Notes: a model not told the origin generated them from the sequence alone. Numbered from the stretch's first letter, positions 27,820-37,680 are shown. The stretch is 64,000 bases of DNA from Paraburkholderia domus (GCF_905220705.1 NZ_CAJNAT010000036.1:1-64000), one strand, 5' to 3'. Translations and numbers: made by a program.

Positions 27820-29121
27820 ATGATGAATTCACTCACTGACAGCACGTCAGTTGCGCGGCGCCGCACGCCGCTCAATCGTTCGCAGATTGCAGGGTTTTGG
27901 GGAGCGTGGGCCGGCTGGACGCTCGACGGAATGGACTCGTTCATCTACGCGCTCGTGTTGACGCCGGCGTTGACCGAGTTGTTACCGCGCTCGGGGTACG
28001 CCGCCACGCCGGCGAATGTCGGCCTTGCCGGCTCGATCCTGTTCGCGCTGTTTCTGGTCGGCTGGGGGCTGTCGTTCATCTGGGGGCCGTTGGCGGACCG
28101 CTTCGGCCGCACCAAGGTGCTGGCGGGCACCATTTTCACCTTCGCGATTTTCACGGGACTTGCCGCGACCTCCCATAACGTGTGGGAGCTCGCCATCTAT
28201 CGCTTCATTGCCGGGGTCGGCATTGGCGGCGAGTGGGCGTTGGCGGGGACCTATGTGGCGGAGTCATGGCCGGAAGATCGCCGCAAGATGGGTGCGGGTT
28301 ATCTGCAAACGGGCTACTACGCCGGGTTCTTTCTGGCGGCCGCGCTCAACTACACAATCGGCGTGCATTACGGCTGGCGCGCGATGTTCCTGACCGGTGC
28401 GGTGCCGGTCGTGGTCGCGATTATCGTGCTGCTGCGCGTGAAGGAAACAGAGAAGTGGCAGAAGGCGGAAGCGCGCACCGAGCATGTCAAGCCGCTGCGC
28501 GAAATCTTTGGACCGGTGTATCGGCGCCGCACGTGGGTTGCGTGCATTCTGCTGACGATCGCGATCATCGGTTTGTGGGCGGGTGCGGTGTACGAGCCGT
28601 CGGCCGTGATTCAACTGGCGACGAAAGCCGGCATGGCGAAGAACGATGCGCTCAGGACGGCGTCGCTGGCGACGGGGCTCTTGTCGATCTCGACGATCGT
28701 CGGGTGTCTCGCCTTGCCGCCAATGGCCGAACGCATCGGCCGTAAGAAGACGCTGGCGATCTATTTCTTCGGCATGGCGGTGGCGATTGCCGGCAGTTTC
28801 GGCTGGGCGTTCTATCTGCCGAATGGCCTAGCGCCGTTTATCGCATGGCTCTGTGTGCTGGGCTTCTTCGGCGGTAATTTCGCGCTGTTCAGCTTGTGGC
28901 TGCCGGAGCAGTTCGAGACCCGCGTGCGGGCCACGGCGTTTGCGTTCTGCACGTCGTTCGGACGATTTGTTGGGGCGGGTGTCAACTTTCTGCTTGGCGC
29001 AGCCGTGTTGCATATGCATACGCTCGGGGTGCCGGTGGCACTTACGGCGCTGGCGTTTATCGTCGGTCTGTTTGTGATTCCGTTCGCGCCTGAGACTAAA
29101 GGTGAGGTGCTGCCGCAGTGA
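27820..29121 (+). CDS. MFS transporter, likely malonate or related carboxylate uptake
   Basis: A 433-residue, 12-helix MFS protein of the metabolite:H+ symporter/sialate-type group. It shows GAWAGWTLDGMDSFIYALVL in helix 1, GPLADRFGRTKVLAG in loop 2-3, RFIAGVGIGGEWALAGTYVA in helix 4-5 and PEQFETRVRATAFAFCTSFGR in the second half. GGAGG precedes the double ATG at 27820/27823. It is divergent from the mdc operon across a 184-bp gap. No mdcL/mdcM, madLM or mdcF transporter gene is present, so this is the best local candidate for malonate import; substrate not proven. Confidence 0.85.
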   Translation: MMNSLTDSTSVARRRTPLNRSQIAGFWGAWAGWTLDGMDSFIYALVLTPALTELLPRSGYAATPANVGLAGSILFALFLVGWGLSFIWGPLADRFGRTKVLAGTIFTFAIFTGLAATSHNVWELAIYRFIAGVGIGGEWALAGTYVAESWPEDRRKMGAGYLQTGYYAGFFLAAALNYTIGVHYGWRAMFLTGAVPVVVAIIVLLRVKETEKWQKAEARTEHVKPLREIFGPVYRRRTWVACILLTIAIIGLWAGAVYEPSAVIQLATKAGMAKNDALRTASLATGLLSISTIVGCLALPPMAERIGRKKTLAIYFFGMAVAIAGSFGWAFYLPNGLAPFIAWLCVLGFFGGNFALFSLWLPEQFETRVRATAFAFCTSFGRFVGAGVNFLLGAAVLHMHTLGVPVALTALAFIVGLFVIPFAPETKGEVLPQ

Positions 29122-29252
29122 TACTGGCCGATTGGCTGAGTGGCGGGCGTGAGCGGCGCGCCCAGCATGTTCTACATATCCGCGTTGCCGTGCGCCGCGA
29201 TAAATTACTTGCGGTCGAACAGGTGATTGGGACATGCGAGAGGAGGCGGATC

Positions 29253-30173
29253 TCAATCCGCGTGATGCCGCGCCCGTCCGCCGGGACGCAACATCGAAAG
29301 TAGCGGCCAGCCGAGATTCACGCCAAGGCTTGCGATCACGATCAACGCCATGCCCGCGAGTTGCGGCGGCGATAGTGCCCGCCCATACACGACGGCATCG
29401 ACAACGATCGCCGTCAGCGGATAGACGAACAGCAGCACGGCGATGATCGGCGTGGTCAGCTTGGGCAGCGCGCCGTAGATCAGCACATACGACAGCCCCG
29501 TATGCAGCACGCCCATGCCGACCAGCCAGAACCACTGCATGGGTCCGATATGAACAGCAGTGAGCGGCGCAATGAACGGCAGGCACACTACGCCGACCGC
29601 GCATTGCGCGAGCGTCAGCAAATGCGGCCGCAAATTGCCGAGTCCTTTGGCAATCAGCGTGACACTCGCATACAGCACCGACCCTGCCAATGCCTCGCCG
29701 ATCCCGATCAGATAGCTCGCATGCCCCTGCAGATTCGCGGTAGCCGCGACGCCCGAGGCCAAAACAAGCCCGACGAACGCGGTCGCGATCCAGCCGAGCC
29801 GGTCGACGCCGAGGCGCTCGTTGAACAGCGCCGCGCCCATCAGCACGACCCAGAACGGCTGCACATGAAACACCACTGTCGCCACCGCAATGCTGGTGCG
29901 ATGAATCGCGTCGAAGAAACCGACCCATTGCGTGACCATCAACACGCCGGAGATCAACGCCAGCGCGACGGTGCGCCGCGTGAAATGCGCGCGTGTGAAG
30001 AAGCCTTTCCACGCGCAATACGCGGCGAGCGAGAGGAAGCCAAACAGGCAGCGAAAGAACACCAGCGTCAGCGCGCCGAGCCTCGCTTCCTCGACGAAGA
30101 TGCCGATCGTGCCCATCAAAAGCCCGCCGCTGGCCAGCGTGATGGCGCCTTGTTGACGTTGGGTGAGGGACAT
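29253..30173 (-). CDS. DMT-superfamily (EamA) transporter
   Basis: A 306-residue protein with ten predicted membrane helices and two EamA repeats (residues ~10-140 and ~155-290), typical of drug/metabolite exporters. The loop FFRCLFGFLSLAAYCAWKGF and the GYLIGIGEALAGSVLYA-like start of the second repeat are recognisable. The substrate is not predictable; relatives export amino acids or other metabolites. It is divergent from a LysR gene across ~100 bp, and a LysR-exporter pair is a common regulatory unit. The 131-base gap to the convergent MFS gene holds no clear terminator. Confidence 0.87.
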   Translation of the reverse strand: MSLTQRQQGAITLASGGLLMGTIGIFVEEARLGALTLVFFRCLFGFLSLAAYCAWKGFFTRAHFTRRTVALALISGVLMVTQWVGFFDAIHRTSIAVATVVFHVQPFWVVLMGAALFNERLGVDRLGWIATAFVGLVLASGVAATANLQGHASYLIGIGEALAGSVLYASVTLIAKGLGNLRPHLLTLAQCAVGVVCLPFIAPLTAVHIGPMQWFWLVGMGVLHTGLSYVLIYGALPKLTTPIIAVLLFVYPLTAIVVDAVVYGRALSPPQLAGMALIVIASLGVNLGWPLLSMLRPGGRARHHAD

Positions 30174-30274
30174 GCGAAGCGGCTCCGTCAGGTGGAGTCA
30201 CAAGTATTGCGCGGCTTGCACCGCACCGGCAAACGAATTAAATTGAGTAATTCCATAAGCTGGATTGATAAATT

Positions 30275-31138
30275 ATGCACCCCGAATTCGACGTCGATTT
30301 GCTGCGCACCTTCGTCGCGGTGGTGGAAACGGGCAGCTTCACGAAGGCCTCGACTACCGTGCACCGCTCGCAGGCGGCGGTCAGTATGCAGATCAAGCGG
30401 CTCGAAACCATGCTTGGCACCACGCTGTTTGCGCGCAACACGCGCAATCTCTCGCTGACCCGGCCCGGCAATACGCTGCTCGAATACGCGCGGCGCGTGC
30501 TGGCGTTGCATGAGGAGGCGTGGTCGGCGATTGTGCGGCCCGAGGTGACCGGGCGCGTGGTGCTCGGCGCACCGGACGATTACGTGTCGTCGCTGCTGTC
30601 GCCGGTGTTACGGCGCTTTTCAAATCTGTATCCGCACGTGGAGATCGAGATCGTCTGTGCGCAGAGCACGTCGCTCGCGCCGATGCTGGCGGACAACAAG
30701 ATCGATCTCGCCTTCGTCACGCGTGACCGCCAATTGCGCGGCGAATTCGTGCGCAGCGAGCCGATGGTGTGGGTGGGGGCGTCGGTGGATACGCCGGTGC
30801 TGGCGGTATCGCCTTTGCCGGTCGGGCTTTACGAGCCGGGCTGTGTGGCGCGCCAGCATACGCTGGCGGCGCTGGACGGTGCGCGTATCCGCTATCGGGC
30901 AGCGTTTAGCAGTGCCAGCCTGATGGGGCTGGTCGCGACGGTGGATGCAGGGCTTTCGGTAGTTGCGCTCACGCGTTGCAGCGTGCCGCCGCGGCTGGCG
31001 ATTCTCGGCGAAGCGCAAGGCTTGCCGAAGATCGCGCCGCTGGAAATCGTGGTGGCGCGCAGCGCTAAGTCGGACCGGCCTACGTGCGATTATCTGGCCG
31101 CGCAGATGGTGCAGGATTTGTCGCTGCGCACGACTTGA
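30275..31138 (+). CDS. LysR-family transcriptional regulator
   Basis: A 287-residue LysR protein. The HTH is in residues ~6-65 (LLRTFVAVVETGSFTKASTT, then AAVSMQIKRLETMLGTTLFA), with the effector domain after residue 90 (GRVVLGAPDDYVSSLLSPVL). It is divergent from the DMT exporter gene and probably regulates it. It ends 26 bases from the end of the convergent iron ABC ATPase gene. Confidence 0.9.
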   Translation: MHPEFDVDLLRTFVAVVETGSFTKASTTVHRSQAAVSMQIKRLETMLGTTLFARNTRNLSLTRPGNTLLEYARRVLALHEEAWSAIVRPEVTGRVVLGAPDDYVSSLLSPVLRRFSNLYPHVEIEIVCAQSTSLAPMLADNKIDLAFVTRDRQLRGEFVRSEPMVWVGASVDTPVLAVSPLPVGLYEPGCVARQHTLAALDGARIRYRAAFSSASLMGLVATVDAGLSVVALTRCSVPPRLAILGEAQGLPKIAPLEIVVARSAKSDRPTCDYLAAQMVQDLSLRTT

Positions 31139-31164
31139 GCGCGCGACTGCACCGCGCGCGCCGC

Positions 31165-32223
31165 TCAACCTCGCGGATAAGCCGTCACCTCGCCATCTAC
31201 GGCAAGCCGCACGCGTTCCCCCGGCCGCGGCGACTGATACCCCGGCACCCGGGCGCGCACCACGGTCCGCGCGCCGGACTGCAATTGCAGCGTGACGCCT
31301 GCGTCCTGTCCCTGGAAGATCACTTCCTGCACGACAGCGTCATGCGACGCCGCGCCGTTCGGCATCGTTTCATCAGCACGCAGCAGACGGATCTGTTCAG
31401 GCCGCACCATGACGTCGACCGCGCCGTTGCCTGTCGGCGCGCACAGCGGCAAGTCGCCGAGTTCGCAACTCACGCGATCCTGGTTGACGACGCCCGGCAG
31501 CAGCACCGCTTCACCGACGAACGATGCGAGCTCGCGCGTCACCGGCCTGCGGTACAGCGTCTCCGGCGTCGCGGTCTGGATCAGCCGGCCGTTCCACAGC
31601 ACGGCGACCTCATGGCCGAGCGACAGCGCTTCCGATTGATCGTGCGTGACCAGCACGGCGGTCGCGCCGGTCGCGGCCAGGGCGCTTGCCACCGCTTGCC
31701 GCGTTTCGAGCCGCAAGGCGGCGTCGAGCGAAGAGAATGGCTCGTCGAGCATCACCAGGGTCGGCGACGGCGCGAGCGCGCGAGCCAGTGCGACACGCTG
31801 CTGCTGACCGCCCGACAACTGCTGCGGCGCACGCTCGCCGAAGTTCGCCGGCAAGCCGACCAGCTCCAGCAATTCAGCCACACGATGCCGTGCGCGCCGC
31901 TGCGTGCGCGGCAAGCCAAAGACGATGTTGTCCGCCACGGACAGATGCGGAAACAGCGCGCCTTCCTGCGGCACATAACCGATGCGGCGCTGCTCTGAAG
32001 GCACATGCAGATTGTCGCCGACGACACGGTTGCCGTCGATTTCGACGCTGCCGCTATCCGCGCGTTCAAAGCCGCACAACAGACGCAGCAAGGTTGTCTT
32101 GCCGCTGCCTGACGGTCCGAGCAGCGCGAGCAAGGTGCCGCGCTCGACGGAGAGATCGATGCCGTGAAGCACCGGATGGCCGTCGAACGATTTTTGCAGT
32201 CCGCGGATACGAAGTTCGCTCAT
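31165..32223 (-). CDS. Fe(III)-type ABC transporter ATP-binding protein (FbpC-like)
   Basis: A 352-residue ATPase with Walker A GPSGSGKTT, the Q-loop IGYVPQEGALFPHLSV, the signature LSGGQQQR, Walker B LVMLDEPFSSLD and the His-switch VLVTHDQSEA. A C-terminal TOBE-like domain (residues ~240-350) is typical of FbpC/PotA/CysA-type ATPases. I start at the ATG at 32223 (MSELRIRG); the open frame upstream overlaps the permease gene. It is the last gene of the six-gene iron cluster. The substrate is inferred from the paired permease and the FbpA-like binding protein. Confidence 0.9.
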   Translation of the reverse strand: MSELRIRGLQKSFDGHPVLHGIDLSVERGTLLALLGPSGSGKTTLLRLLCGFERADSGSVEIDGNRVVGDNLHVPSEQRRIGYVPQEGALFPHLSVADNIVFGLPRTQRRARHRVAELLELVGLPANFGERAPQQLSGGQQQRVALARALAPSPTLVMLDEPFSSLDAALRLETRQAVASALAATGATAVLVTHDQSEALSLGHEVAVLWNGRLIQTATPETLYRRPVTRELASFVGEAVLLPGVVNQDRVSCELGDLPLCAPTGNGAVDVMVRPEQIRLLRADETMPNGAASHDAVVQEVIFQGQDAGVTLQLQSGARTVVRARVPGYQSPRPGERVRLAVDGEVTAYPRG

Positions 32224-32263
32224 GAAAATCCGATGGAAAAATGCGCGCGATGATCTGCGACGT

Positions 32264-33868
32264 TCAGCTGCGTTCGCCGAGTAGCGCCGATTTGCCGAGC
32301 AACGCGAACAGGAGGCCGGAGGCGAATAGCGAAATACCGGTGAGCAGCGCCGCATAGGGCGCGGCGGCGGCGAACGCCATCGTCGAGGTATCGGCCCAGA
32401 CTTGCGTCGCGAGCGTTTGCGTGTCGATGGGGGAGAGCAGCAACGTCGCATTCAGCTCGGTGACGACCGAGATGAACACCATCGCCGCCGCCGCGCCGAG
32501 TCCAGGGCCCGCCAGCGGCAACACCACGCGGAACAGGGTCTGCGTCCAGGTCAGGCCGAGCGCGCGCGCAGTCTCTTCGAGGCGCGGCTGCGCCTGCATG
32601 AAGGCGGCGCGCACACTCACCAGCGCCACCGGCATGAACAGCATGGCGTAAGCGATCACCAGCAGCGTCGCGCTTTGATAAAGCGGTTGCAGCGCATGCA
32701 CCGCAAGCGACACGATGGCCAGCGCGATCACCAGTCCCGGGATACCTTGTGCCAGAAACACGGTGCGTTCGAACAGCGTCGCGAAACGCGTCGGATAGCG
32801 CACCAGCAGGAACGCGAGCGGCACGACCAGCAGCGTGGTCAGCAGGGCGGCGGCGAGCCCGAAACCGAGCGACGAGATCGTCGCGTTGAACAGCAGTTCG
32901 GGCGACACGTCGGCCGGCGTAACGGCGGCCGCACCCGGTTGCGTGAGCCAGTAGCCGATCATGCCGAGCGGCACGCCGAGCGTTGCGATCGCCAGCGCGG
33001 CGAAGCCGGCGACGACGATCCAGCGCCATGCGCCGAGCTCATAGCGCAAGACCGCACGACGGGTGCCACGATCGACGCGTTCATAACGCGCCGCACCGCG
33101 CACGCGAAACTCGAACGCCAGCACGACCAGGCAGATCACGATCAGCAGGCACGCGAGCAGTGAAGCGCCGCCGCCGTCGAAACTCGTGCGGTATTCCGCG
33201 TAGATTTGCGTTGTGAAAGTGTGAAAGCGCAGAAGCGTAAACGCACCGAATTCGGACAGCACGCCGAGCGCCACCAGCAGCATGCCGCCGAGCAGCGCCG
33301 GACGCAGTTGCGGCAGCACCACGCGAATGAACGTGGTCCAGCGATTGCAGCCGAGCGAGCGCGCGCTTTCTTCGAGCGCGGGGTCCATGCTGCGCAACGC
33401 CGCGGCAACCGGCAGATAAACGAGCGGGAAATACGCGGAACTCAGCACCAGCAGCGCGCCGTTGAAGTCCTGCAAATCCAGGCTCAGCGACACCCAGGCA
33501 TAGCTTGAGATAAAGGCCGGCATCGCGAGCGGCGCGGCGGCGAGCACGGCCCAGATCCGGCGTCCCGGCAAATGCGTGCGCTCGACAAACCATGCGGCCG
33601 CCGTGCCCACGACAGCGCAGACGAGCGTGGTCGATATGACGATCAACAGCGTGTTGACCAGCAGTTCGCCGACCAGTGGCCGGAAGATCAGATCGACCGC
33701 CTCGCCGATACCGAAGCTCGCTGCGCGCCAGAAGGTAAACGCAATCGGCAGCAACACCAGCAAAGCGCTGAGTGCTGCTGCCGCAAACAACCCGCGCGGC
33801 GCACGCGCATGGGCGCGCGCCGGGGCGGGGGTTACAGCCGGAGGCCCGGCTGACACGGCATCGCTCAT
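32264..33868 (-). CDS. Fe(III)-type ABC transporter permease, fused two-domain (FbpB-like)
   Basis: A 534-residue permease with two BPD_transp_1 domains in one chain, about 12 helices. Each half carries an EAA loop (LEESARSLGCNRWTTFIRVV and LEETARALGLTWTQTLFRVV), the usual form in FbpB-type ferric importers. It starts at 33868, immediately after the binding-protein stop (TAA then ATG, no gap), so translation is probably coupled. A Pro/Ala/Arg-rich N-terminal tail of ~25 residues precedes helix 1. Confidence 0.92.
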   Translation of the reverse strand: MSDAVSAGPPAVTPAPARAHARAPRGLFAAAALSALLVLLPIAFTFWRAASFGIGEAVDLIFRPLVGELLVNTLLIVISTTLVCAVVGTAAAWFVERTHLPGRRIWAVLAAAPLAMPAFISSYAWVSLSLDLQDFNGALLVLSSAYFPLVYLPVAAALRSMDPALEESARSLGCNRWTTFIRVVLPQLRPALLGGMLLVALGVLSEFGAFTLLRFHTFTTQIYAEYRTSFDGGGASLLACLLIVICLVVLAFEFRVRGAARYERVDRGTRRAVLRYELGAWRWIVVAGFAALAIATLGVPLGMIGYWLTQPGAAAVTPADVSPELLFNATISSLGFGLAAALLTTLLVVPLAFLLVRYPTRFATLFERTVFLAQGIPGLVIALAIVSLAVHALQPLYQSATLLVIAYAMLFMPVALVSVRAAFMQAQPRLEETARALGLTWTQTLFRVVLPLAGPGLGAAAAMVFISVVTELNATLLLSPIDTQTLATQVWADTSTMAFAAAAPYAALLTGISLFASGLLFALLGKSALLGERS

Positions 33869-34900
33869 TTACAGCAAGCCTGCCTGGCGCAGCAGCTTGC
33901 CGGCCTGGCTGTCGTCGCCGAGTTGCTGAATCGTCAGCGCCGGCGGGGTCAACTCAGCGAAGGGCTTGAGGATCGGGTCCGGTGCAACGCCGGCATGCAG
34001 CGGATATTCGAACATGACGTGGCTGGTCGCCATCAACTGCTGGGCGCGCTCGCTGACCAGATAGGCCAGAAACTTCTGTGCACCATCCGTGTTGTGGGCC
34101 GACTTCAGCACCGCGGCACCCGACACGTTCACCATCGCGCCGGCGTCGCCATTGCCGAAGTGATAGATCGCGCTGCGGGTTTTCGCGTCACCGAGTTCCG
34201 CGTGCAGACGCGCCCAGTAGTAATTGTTGATCAGACCGGTCGCAACGCCGCCGCGATTGACGGCTGCCACCACGCCTTCGTCGTCGTCGAAAATCTGCGC
34301 ATTGGCTTTCAGGCCCTTCAGCCATGCCACGGTTTGCGCTTCGCCCTTCAGCGCGAGTACGGCGCTCACCAGCGGCAGGAAGTCGCTGTCGCTCGGCGCG
34401 ATGCCGACCTTGCCTTTCCATTCCGGCTTGGCCAGATCAAACAGCGATTGCGGCAGTTGCGATGCCTGCAACTTGGTTGTGTTGTAGGCCAGCACGCTTT
34501 CGCGTGCGCTCACGCCGACCCATGCGCCGCTCGGCGAGCTGAAGCGCGCCGGCACGGTTGCGAACGTCGAACCATCCACCTTGCTCAGCAGACCTTTCTC
34601 TTCGAGCAGCATCAGCTCAGGCGAATTTTCCGTGAAGTACACGTCGGCGGGCGTCGCTGCGCCTTCCGCGATGATTTGCGCGGCCATTGCCGGGCCTTCG
34701 CCGTTGCGGATCTTCACCGAAATGCCCGACTGCTTTTCAAAGTCTTTGGCAAGCCGACTGACGACTTGTTCATGCTGCGCGTTGTACAGCGTGATCGACG
34801 CAGCGTGCGCCGTCGACGGCACGGTCGCGAAGGCAGCCAGCGTGAGGGCGGCAGCGCTGCTGACGAGGCGCAGGCGGGTGCCAAACCAGGAATGAGCCAT
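33869..34900 (-). CDS. Periplasmic Fe(III)-binding protein (FbpA-like)
   Basis: A 343-residue protein with a signal peptide ending in STAHA and a class II periplasmic binding fold. It shows ITLYNAQHEQVVSRLAKDFE at the N-terminus, the ADVYFTENSPELMLLEEKGL block and GVATGLINNYYWARL, whose paired tyrosines are the ferric ligands in FbpA. The N-terminal YNAQHEQ supplies the other ligand region. It precedes the permease with no gap. Ferric iron is the likely cargo, with or without a small chelator. Confidence 0.92.
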   Translation of the reverse strand: MAHSWFGTRLRLVSSAAALTLAAFATVPSTAHAASITLYNAQHEQVVSRLAKDFEKQSGISVKIRNGEGPAMAAQIIAEGAATPADVYFTENSPELMLLEEKGLLSKVDGSTFATVPARFSSPSGAWVGVSARESVLAYNTTKLQASQLPQSLFDLAKPEWKGKVGIAPSDSDFLPLVSAVLALKGEAQTVAWLKGLKANAQIFDDDEGVVAAVNRGGVATGLINNYYWARLHAELGDAKTRSAIYHFGNGDAGAMVNVSGAAVLKSAHNTDGAQKFLAYLVSERAQQLMATSHVMFEYPLHAGVAPDPILKPFAELTPPALTIQQLGDDSQAGKLLRQAGLL

Positions 34901-34988
34901 GATCCTAAATCCGTTAATGATGTTGTTGTTGATCTTTGCCGTGCCGCCTGCCTAGTGGCTAGTCAGGCGGCTTCCTTCGCGGCTTGCA

Positions 34989-36347
34989 TTACGTCTCGAA
35001 CAGCCCCGCGCCGATATACGAACCCGGCTTCGCGCCCGGCGGCACAGCGAATACCGCGCTGCCGACGTGCGTCGTGAACTGGTTCATCATGTCGAACTTC
35101 GCGAGCTTGTCATTGATCGGAATGAAGCCCTTGCGCGGGTCGCTCTGGTGAGCGAGGAAAATCAGTCCCGCGTCGTACTCGGTCTCCTGGCGCCAGGGCG
35201 GCCAGCGCTCGATATAGAAATTCGTGCCTTCGTTATACGAATACGAACGGCGCAGAATCTGCGCGCCGTTGTTGCTCGCCTGATTCGACAAACGCACGTG
35301 CGAGTTCTCCGGAATCACCGGATTACCGTCCTTGTCCTCTTCCGTCAGGTCCACTGGATCGAACTCGTTCTTCTTGCCGATCGGCGCGCCGCTGTACTTG
35401 TGACGGCCGAACACCTGCTCCTGGAAGTCGACTTCGGTGTTGTCCCAGTGTTCGAGCGTGATGCGGATGCGGCGAAAGACCGTATAGGTGCCGCCTTCCA
35501 TCCACGGTGCGTCGGGGGTGGCGCCGGCCCAGATGAACTCGTTCATCAACTGCGGCTTGGCGGTCGACGGATTGTTGGTGCCGTCCTTGAAGCCCATCAG
35601 ATTGCGCGGCGTCTGCCCGCGCGGACCCGACAGGAAACCGGACTGGCCCCAGCGCATCGTCGCCACGCCGTTGGCGAGGCGCGACAGTTGCCGGACCGCG
35701 TGAAACGCGACCTGCTGATCGTTCGCGCAGGCCTGAATGAACAGGTCGCCGCCGGTCTTCTCGGCGATCAACTGGTCGCCGTTAAAGCGCGGCAGATCGA
35801 CGAGCGCGGCGGGGCGGCGCGAGGCCAGGCCGTAGCGGTCCTTGCCTTCATGCGTGAAGAGACCCGGGCCGAAGCCGAAGGTGATCGTCAGGCCGCAGGG
35901 GCCGAGGCCAAGCACGTCGCCGGAATCCGGGGCGCCCTTATTGCTGGCTGCGTCATACGTGCCATTGGCGTTAGCCGCATCGGTCGTATTAGCAGCCGTA
36001 TTCGCCGCGTCGGCCGGCGGCAACGGCGCGGCCGTGCTGCCTTGCGTCATGCGGGCAGCAGCATTGGTCCAGGCGCGCAGCAGGGCGATCACGTCGTCGC
36101 GCTTCTCGGTCGTCAGATCGAGGGCGGCGACATAGGTGTGGCTTTGCTGCGGCGTGACGATGCCGCCTTGATGCAAGCCGTAGAACGGCTCGACCGCCAT
36201 GGTCGGATCGGCGGCGTGCGCTGGCGTCTTGCCGAGCGCGGCCTGGGCGACGCCGGTCGCACCGAGGCTCGCGCCCGCTGCGACCGCCGCACTGCCGGCC
36301 TTCAGAAAGCCGCGCCGTGAGGGCCGCGGGGGTTGATCGTTTGCCAT
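34989..36347 (-). CDS. Tat-exported Dyp-type heme peroxidase (EfeB-like)
   Basis: A 452-residue dye-decolorizing peroxidase. The N-terminus has a twin-arginine signal (SRRGFLKAGSAAVAAGAS). The catalytic Asp is D255 in GFKDGT, and the proximal heme ligand is H350 in ENSHVRLSNQ. A low-complexity Ala/Asn/Thr-rich insert lies at about residues 105-140. I start at the ATG at 36347; a GTG six bases earlier is also open. EfeB relatives act in periplasmic iron uptake with EfeO/EfeU, and iron release from heme has been proposed. Here the partner is an Fbp-type ABC system instead. Confidence 0.9.
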   Translation of the reverse strand: MANDQPPRPSRRGFLKAGSAAVAAGASLGATGVAQAALGKTPAHAADPTMAVEPFYGLHQGGIVTPQQSHTYVAALDLTTEKRDDVIALLRAWTNAAARMTQGSTAAPLPPADAANTAANTTDAANANGTYDAASNKGAPDSGDVLGLGPCGLTITFGFGPGLFTHEGKDRYGLASRRPAALVDLPRFNGDQLIAEKTGGDLFIQACANDQQVAFHAVRQLSRLANGVATMRWGQSGFLSGPRGQTPRNLMGFKDGTNNPSTAKPQLMNEFIWAGATPDAPWMEGGTYTVFRRIRITLEHWDNTEVDFQEQVFGRHKYSGAPIGKKNEFDPVDLTEEDKDGNPVIPENSHVRLSNQASNNGAQILRRSYSYNEGTNFYIERWPPWRQETEYDAGLIFLAHQSDPRKGFIPINDKLAKFDMMNQFTTHVGSAVFAVPPGAKPGSYIGAGLFET

Positions 36348-36428
36348 GGTCACTTCACCTTCATTTGGCCGTGGGGGGCGGGGTTGCGTCCGGCTTGGTG
36401 GCCGGATCTGCGTCCGTCTTTGCTTCGT

Positions 36429-37580
36429 TTACTTCGCGAGCACCAGGGTGTTCACGTCGTCCTGCACGTAGTAGAAACCGTCGCCTTCAGGCGTCATCGC
36501 GAGGCCGAACAGATCGCCGTTGCCAGGGGGCGATTGTGCCTTGTCGGTGTCGATCCAGCGAGCGTAAATCTGCTTGCCGCTGGCGGGGTCGATTTCCACG
36601 ATCTGGCCATTCAGCGCGTTCGTGACGAGCAGGTGGCCGTTGGGCGCGGTGACCATTGCGAGCGGGCGGTGCAGCAGGCCGTCGGCGGTCAGTTGACGGC
36701 CCACGCCGGCGCTGGTGTCGCGCGTCATCGGCTCGTCGATTTCGGTGATGCGGTTGCCGATGGCATCGGACACGTACAGCAGTTTCTGATCGCTCGACAG
36801 CGCGAGGCCGGTCGGACCGACGAGGAACACGCCCTTGTCGGCCTGCGCGCCGAAGCCGCTGCCGATCACGGTTTCCTTCTTCACGACGGGCGGTTTGCCG
36901 GCCGGCACGTCGAGGTCCAGGCGCAGCACGGTGGCCTGCTTGAACACCGGCGGATTACCGTCCGCACCGCCCACGCCGAAGCCCGCATTGCTGACGAACA
37001 GCGTCGCGCTCGTGCCGTTATCGACGACCGCCATGTTGCCCCACGGATCGTTGATGTTCGGACTGGTGATGGTCGACGCAACCTTACCGTTCGGATCGAT
37101 CACGATCAGACAGCCGGCGCCCTTTGTGCCGGTCGTACCGTCATTGCTCGGCGTGCTGCCGATGATCACGTAGCCCGACTTGAGCATCGTCATCGCGGTT
37201 GAAAGGCCGATGCCGCCCGGGCATTCCTTCAGATTGCGCGGCACCGTGGCGAACACCGTCATCTGTTTGGTGTCCGGGTGATAGTTGATGATCGTGCTGC
37301 CGGTGCCTTGCAGATTGGTCGAGTTATTGAAGTTGCCGACCAGCACGTCGCCTTGCTTGACGGTGCCTGCCGTGACCGGCGCGACCACGACCGCGTACGG
37401 ATTCTGATCGCCGTTGTCCGGCACGGTGTTGATCAGCGTGGTGTGATGCTTGATGGTTTCGAGGAAACCTTGCGGCTCGGCGTGCGCGACGCCGGCCGTG
37501 GCGAATGCGGCCGTGCTGACAGCAGCGGCGATCAGGGCCCGCGCGGCGCGCGGCGAAAATTTGCGCATGGGATTGTTCAT
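36429..37580 (-). CDS. Secreted beta-propeller (NHL/SMP-30-like repeat) protein
   Basis: A 383-residue protein with a Sec signal peptide ending in AGVAHAEP. The mature part has repeated strands such as VLVGNFNNSTNLQGTGSTII, GCLIVIDPNGKV, ATLFVSNAGFG, GLALSSDQKLLYVSDAIGNR and HLLVTNALNGQIVEIDPASG, spaced as in a six-bladed propeller. GGAGG lies 7 nt before the ATG at 37580. No catalytic residues can be assigned. It sits between the porin and the Dyp peroxidase in the same operon and is probably periplasmic. It could bind a metal or heme complex, or scaffold the other parts. Confidence 0.8.
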   Translation of the reverse strand: MNNPMRKFSPRAARALIAAAVSTAAFATAGVAHAEPQGFLETIKHHTTLINTVPDNGDQNPYAVVVAPVTAGTVKQGDVLVGNFNNSTNLQGTGSTIINYHPDTKQMTVFATVPRNLKECPGGIGLSTAMTMLKSGYVIIGSTPSNDGTTGTKGAGCLIVIDPNGKVASTITSPNINDPWGNMAVVDNGTSATLFVSNAGFGVGGADGNPPVFKQATVLRLDLDVPAGKPPVVKKETVIGSGFGAQADKGVFLVGPTGLALSSDQKLLYVSDAIGNRITEIDEPMTRDTSAGVGRQLTADGLLHRPLAMVTAPNGHLLVTNALNGQIVEIDPASGKQIYARWIDTDKAQSPPGNGDLFGLAMTPEGDGFYYVQDDVNTLVLAK

Positions 37581-37680
37581 GAGTGAGCCTCCGTGCCTGC
37601 GCACAAAGCGGTAGTTGCGGTCATGATCGAAAGCATGGGATTCGATTTGTCTTGAGCGTATGGGGTGATGGCGAACGGCA

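Noticed and set aside
28828..30201. 457-codon minus-strand frame spanning the MFS end and the DMT gene
   Set aside because: It is in another frame of the DMT gene on the same strand. The DMT frame has the proper helices, while this one is Arg-rich nonsense.
35067..36320. 417-codon plus-strand frame over the Dyp peroxidase gene
   Set aside because: It is antisense to a gene with clear catalytic motifs and has no recognisable domain.
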